Translations under genes and position numbers: made by a program
The notes under the pieces: model-generated
What the model was told of the DNA's origin: nothing
What the model saw: the letters and a program-made list of their open reading frames with translations, nothing else
Databases searched by the model: none
Shown here: piece by piece, positions 62,101-64,000 of the stretch
How positions within the stretch are numbered: the stretch's first letter is position 1
Layout of the letters: every line of letters begins with the position of its first letter
Assembly (NCBI RefSeq): GCF_000953655.1
Contig: NZ_LN681225.1
Location: 2,011,001 to 2,075,000, forward strand
Origin: Legionella hackeliae
GTDB taxonomy: Bacteria; Pseudomonadota; Gammaproteobacteria; Legionellales; Legionellaceae
Reading direction: 5' to 3'
Length of the DNA: 64,000 nt

Positions 62101-64000
62101 TATTTTTATTCTCGCTATAAATCTCACCAGGCTTAACCACAATGACATTATCAAGATCACTGCACATTTTTTCCAGTGTGTCAGTATTCTCCTCATTGGC
62201 AAAAATTAGCCAAAGCTCTGATTTATTATTGACTATAGCCATTGGCGAAGATAGTTTCTCCCAACCGATTTGATAAACAGATTTATTTAATACTTGTTCG
62301 AGATAATCTTTTTCAGGTCTTTTATTGTCAGACTTATCAAGTGGTAACCAATATCGTTGACGTTGAAAAGGATAGGTTGGTAAAACTTGAGGGCAAGGTT
62401 TAATTTGATAAGGATTATCAAAAGAAAACCAATCTATATCAATTCCCATTCGATAAATTGATACTAGTGTTCCAGAAAGAATATCCCAATCTTTTTGTCC
62501 TTTTTTCAAAGATGTTAACCACAATGCTTCATCTGGGGTGGGATGATGAGCCATTGCGAAACTCAACAAGACAGGTTGAGGGCCCATTTCAAAGAAAATA
62601 GTATAGTTTTCTTTGATTAATTCATTGATCCCCACACTAAAATTAACCTTAGCCAGCACATGTTCGGCCCAATAATGCCCATCTATAGATTCAAGCGCCT
62701 TTCCTGTCACATTAGAGATAACCAGCATAGTAGGTTTGCTGTAAGTTATGGTATTAGCAATCTGGGTAAATTCCCTGATCATTGGTTGCATAAGCTCTGA
62801 ATGAAAAGCATGCGCCACATCTAGTTTTGTTGTTTTAATCTTTAAGGTCTGACAAAAAGATTCTAATCGCGAGATTGCTGTCATATCCCCTGAAAAAACA
62901 GTTTGGGTTTTACTATTAATAGCGGCAATCGCTAATATCGCATCAGGAATTTCATTATGGACTATCTTCAATAATTCCTGTGCTTTATTGCCATCGACTA
63001 CCAAAGCTAGCATAGCCCCTGGCTTTTGCATTTGCATAAGCCTTGCGCGCCAAACGATTAACTTTAACCCATCTTCTATACGCATCATGCCCGCAATAGT
63101 TGCAGCGACATACTCTCCTAAGCTATGGCCAATCACGGCAGTTGGTTTAATACCCCAATGAAGCCATAATCGAGCCAATGCATATTCAAGGATAAATAAA
63201 GCGGGCTGAGAATACTCAGACTCTTGCAGAAATGTCCCTTTTTGTGGATTAAACATCACCTCTTGCATGCATTCAGGAAAATACTCATTAACAATCCGAC
63301 AACAATAATCTACCTCCGCTTTAAACACAGGTTGAGTGCGATAAAGTTGCTTACCCATCTCTGAATATTGTGATCCCATGCCAGTGAATAAAAATGCAAT
63401 TTTTTTTAAACCACAAGGTGGCATAGACTGAATAGAAGCATTTTGTAAATTAATCTTTAATTCATCAACCGTCTGTGCGTATACAGCAAGCCTAAAATCT
63501 AAGTGACTTCTTTCGGTATTCAAACTGTGACAAAGACTCGGTAAATTGAGCATTTTTTCGTGTTCAAGCAATGCTAATAAATTACTGCGTTGTGCTTTCA
63601 AAGCATCCTGTGAGTGTGCCGAGAGTGTAAGGATATGAACCGGCCGTTCAGGGGTTGTGGTAGGCTGTTCTATTGATTGTGGTGCTTCTTCCAATACCAA
63701 ATGCGCATTAGTTCCTGTAAATCCAAAAGAACTTACGCCAGCATAACGGATAGGATAAGTTGCCGTGGTTTCCCAAGACTCCAGATTGACAGGAACACGC
63801 GCAGGTATTTGATCCAAATCAATTAAAGGATTCACCTGGTTAAAATGTAAATTGGCTGGGATTTTTTTATGCTGCAATATTAGAATTGTTTTAATGAGCC
63901 CTGCCATTCCTGCTGCAGCCTCCAGATGGCCAATGTTTGTTTTTACTGACCCAATACACAAAGGTGTCTCTCGAGATCCTGTAGCAAAAATATCTTTTAA
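59165..64000 (-). CDS. Type I polyketide synthase module ending in a condensation domain (partial)
   Basis: The 5' end lies outside the window; about 1,611 codons are visible. Counting from the Met at 63961, the order is: end of a ketosynthase (KTNIGHLEAAAGMAG), acyltransferase with GHSLGEY (Ser about 276) and HAFH (about 382, malonyl-CoA type), ketoreductase with GGFGGIG (about 790) and YAAAN (about 934), acyl carrier protein with LGMDSLLAV (Ser about 1094), and an NRPS-type condensation domain with SHLLTDG (about 1290). No dehydratase, enoylreductase or thioesterase is seen in this part. It probably forms a beta-hydroxyacyl chain and passes it to an amine or alcohol. Confidence 0.93.
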   Translation of the reverse strand, partial: LKDIFATGSRETPLCIGSVKTNIGHLEAAAGMAGLIKTILILQHKKIPANLHFNQVNPLIDLDQIPARVPVNLESWETTATYPIRYAGVSSFGFTGTNAHLVLEEAPQSIEQPTTTPERPVHILTLSAHSQDALKAQRSNLLALLEHEKMLNLPSLCHSLNTERSHLDFRLAVYAQTVDELKINLQNASIQSMPPCGLKKIAFLFTGMGSQYSEMGKQLYRTQPVFKAEVDYCCRIVNEYFPECMQEVMFNPQKGTFLQESEYSQPALFILEYALARLWLHWGIKPTAVIGHSLGEYVAATIAGMMRIEDGLKLIVWRARLMQMQKPGAMLALVVDGNKAQELLKIVHNEIPDAILAIAAINSKTQTVFSGDMTAISRLESFCQTLKIKTTKLDVAHAFHSELMQPMIREFTQIANTITYSKPTMLVISNVTGKALESIDGHYWAEHVLAKVNFSVGINELIKENYTIFFEMGPQPVLLSFAMAHHPTPDEALWLTSLKKGQKDWDILSGTLVSIYRMGIDIDWFSFDNPYQIKPCPQVLPTYPFQRQRYWLPLDKSDNKRPEKDYLEQVLNKSVYQIGWEKLSSPMAIVNNKSELWLIFANEENTDTLEKMCSDLDNVIVVKPGEIYSENKNSVTLNPIDVSHFQQLLNNISLPFSVIYFWGFQKNKVSSLSNKEFNNFLQRACSGMLNLGQALATAKNINKIWVATSAALSPFKAEYMPLSMTLVGMCKTLVLEYPKLDCQLVDFESGATGEEVANHLLQLIGRNYEELVIAVSQNNYYAQRLDDYTLKLSRNKVINAEASYLITGGFGGIGFTLCQWLIQQGARFIVLLGRRELNGIQEQLDTLVTAGVTISYFQADVSNFKQLKNTLLSVQQKMPAIEGIFHTAGVLADSLWLSLNWTHFEDVFQAKIQGSWNLHCLSIELKLNLRHFILFSSISSLLGSSGQANYAAANAFLDGLAHYRHQLDLPALAINFGPWERLGMTRRQNQSWLEVGIQNIPVQEGMATLEAMMSSSATELCLLPHTVSENKLRAFPRSHRKLLSRIVQTEKIQKVNDEPWQNLKDLSKEEQLLYINDVLFTAIQKILHLPENKPITGDNTLLSLGMDSLLAVDLLHKLKAKLPPEVNLTAQVLLYENHSIYTLIEVIQQQLSSVKQTRSDSNVLMPPNSQFMQLSLQQVRIWRHIQQQPDNPAYVVSYSLELNGIIDADILEQSIQAVINRHDMLRCSFHSYLGNIFQYCHEKVAFNLDRLDFSKLSDEEHDLYIEKQLRQVGHQQFDLAQAPLFKSTLIQCARERALLTVNISHLLTDGASSLIVLQDILHFYHLYLTHSYTSLPAAVPYQCFINWQLLNLVNGNYQHYANFWREKLKNFNPPQLPVDKERQMSMTPQVGSKEIIPVTIRQLKALQHMVKQNQTTIATVLLAIYGLLLTNMANTTHAFVTVLVSGRDLEDYKTTVGNIANEVPSILHCKPEYSFIEFIHKIQDDFAKSLPYQYFQPEQMVELDLPVPDTSFDFQVLQPEQFDVGFSMKPVCLKQPNIPLWGEKPRKLSLKWTYDGSLSGYIKYRSDLYNTETIVDFVQQFLKVLAEIIKNPTITCKELIALSKEIRVWKG

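Overview
The window looks like a chromosomal segment from a Legionella species or a close relative. This is inferred from AT-rich DNA, the gene order lipoprotein-surE-nlpD-rpoS, an hmgA homogentisate dioxygenase, several genes that look like Dot/Icm-type effectors (a 2250-residue helical repeat protein of SidH/SdhA size, a Fic-domain protein, a lipase-like membrane protein), and scattered small palindromic repeats. No species can be named from sequence alone.

Layout. Positions 1-17.7 kb are mostly housekeeping: yebC-ruvC-ruvA with overlapping start/stop codons; hmgA; the surE-nlpD-rpoS operon; an NAD malic enzyme followed by a 12-copy 19-bp minisatellite; a YbbA/YbbP-type ABC exporter divergent from the esterase tesA; an L,D-transpeptidase with a UDP-GlcNAc 2-epimerase-like gene that lacks key catalytic residues; and a cold-shock gene. 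17.7-25.9 kb is mixed: a chagasin-like inhibitor, a 2H phosphoesterase, an MFS transporter, a cluster of overlapping small membrane genes, phzF/marR sharing a palindromic operator, an MDR oxidoreductase and two orphan genes.

26.0-33.8 kb is the most rearranged part. An AraC regulator / EamA transporter / four-helix-bundle segment occurs twice, almost identical, the left copy carrying a 1,028-bp internal deletion that fuses the regulator to the tail of the transporter. Between the copies lie a decayed IS30 transposase and a Fic-domain gene bracketed by diverged inverted repeats of about 290 bp. Just left of the duplication is a strong candidate small-RNA gene with its own promoter and terminator.

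33.8-39.4 kb holds a Cys-less isochorismatase-fold protein next to an MmgE/PrpD remnant, a RES-Xre toxin-antitoxin pair, an EI24/CysZ-like membrane protein, and a VOC protein with a WYL regulator. 39.4-46.2 kb is one giant gene with repeats of about 83 residues. 46.3-59.2 kb holds a CysQ-like phosphatase with a divergent PRPP synthetase, a 3-methyladenine glycosylase, a duplicated-domain secreted protein, a YyaL/DUF255 protein, the lipase-like protein with an ABC exporter, a barrel-like protein, a HAD phosphatase and a phosphohexomutase. The mutase start codon overlaps the end of a type I polyketide synthase (KS-AT-KR-ACP-condensation) that runs off the right edge.

No tRNA, rRNA, CRISPR array or intact transposase was recognised. 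Alternative start codons were chosen by ribosome-binding site where stated; all functional calls rest on motif recognition, without database searches.
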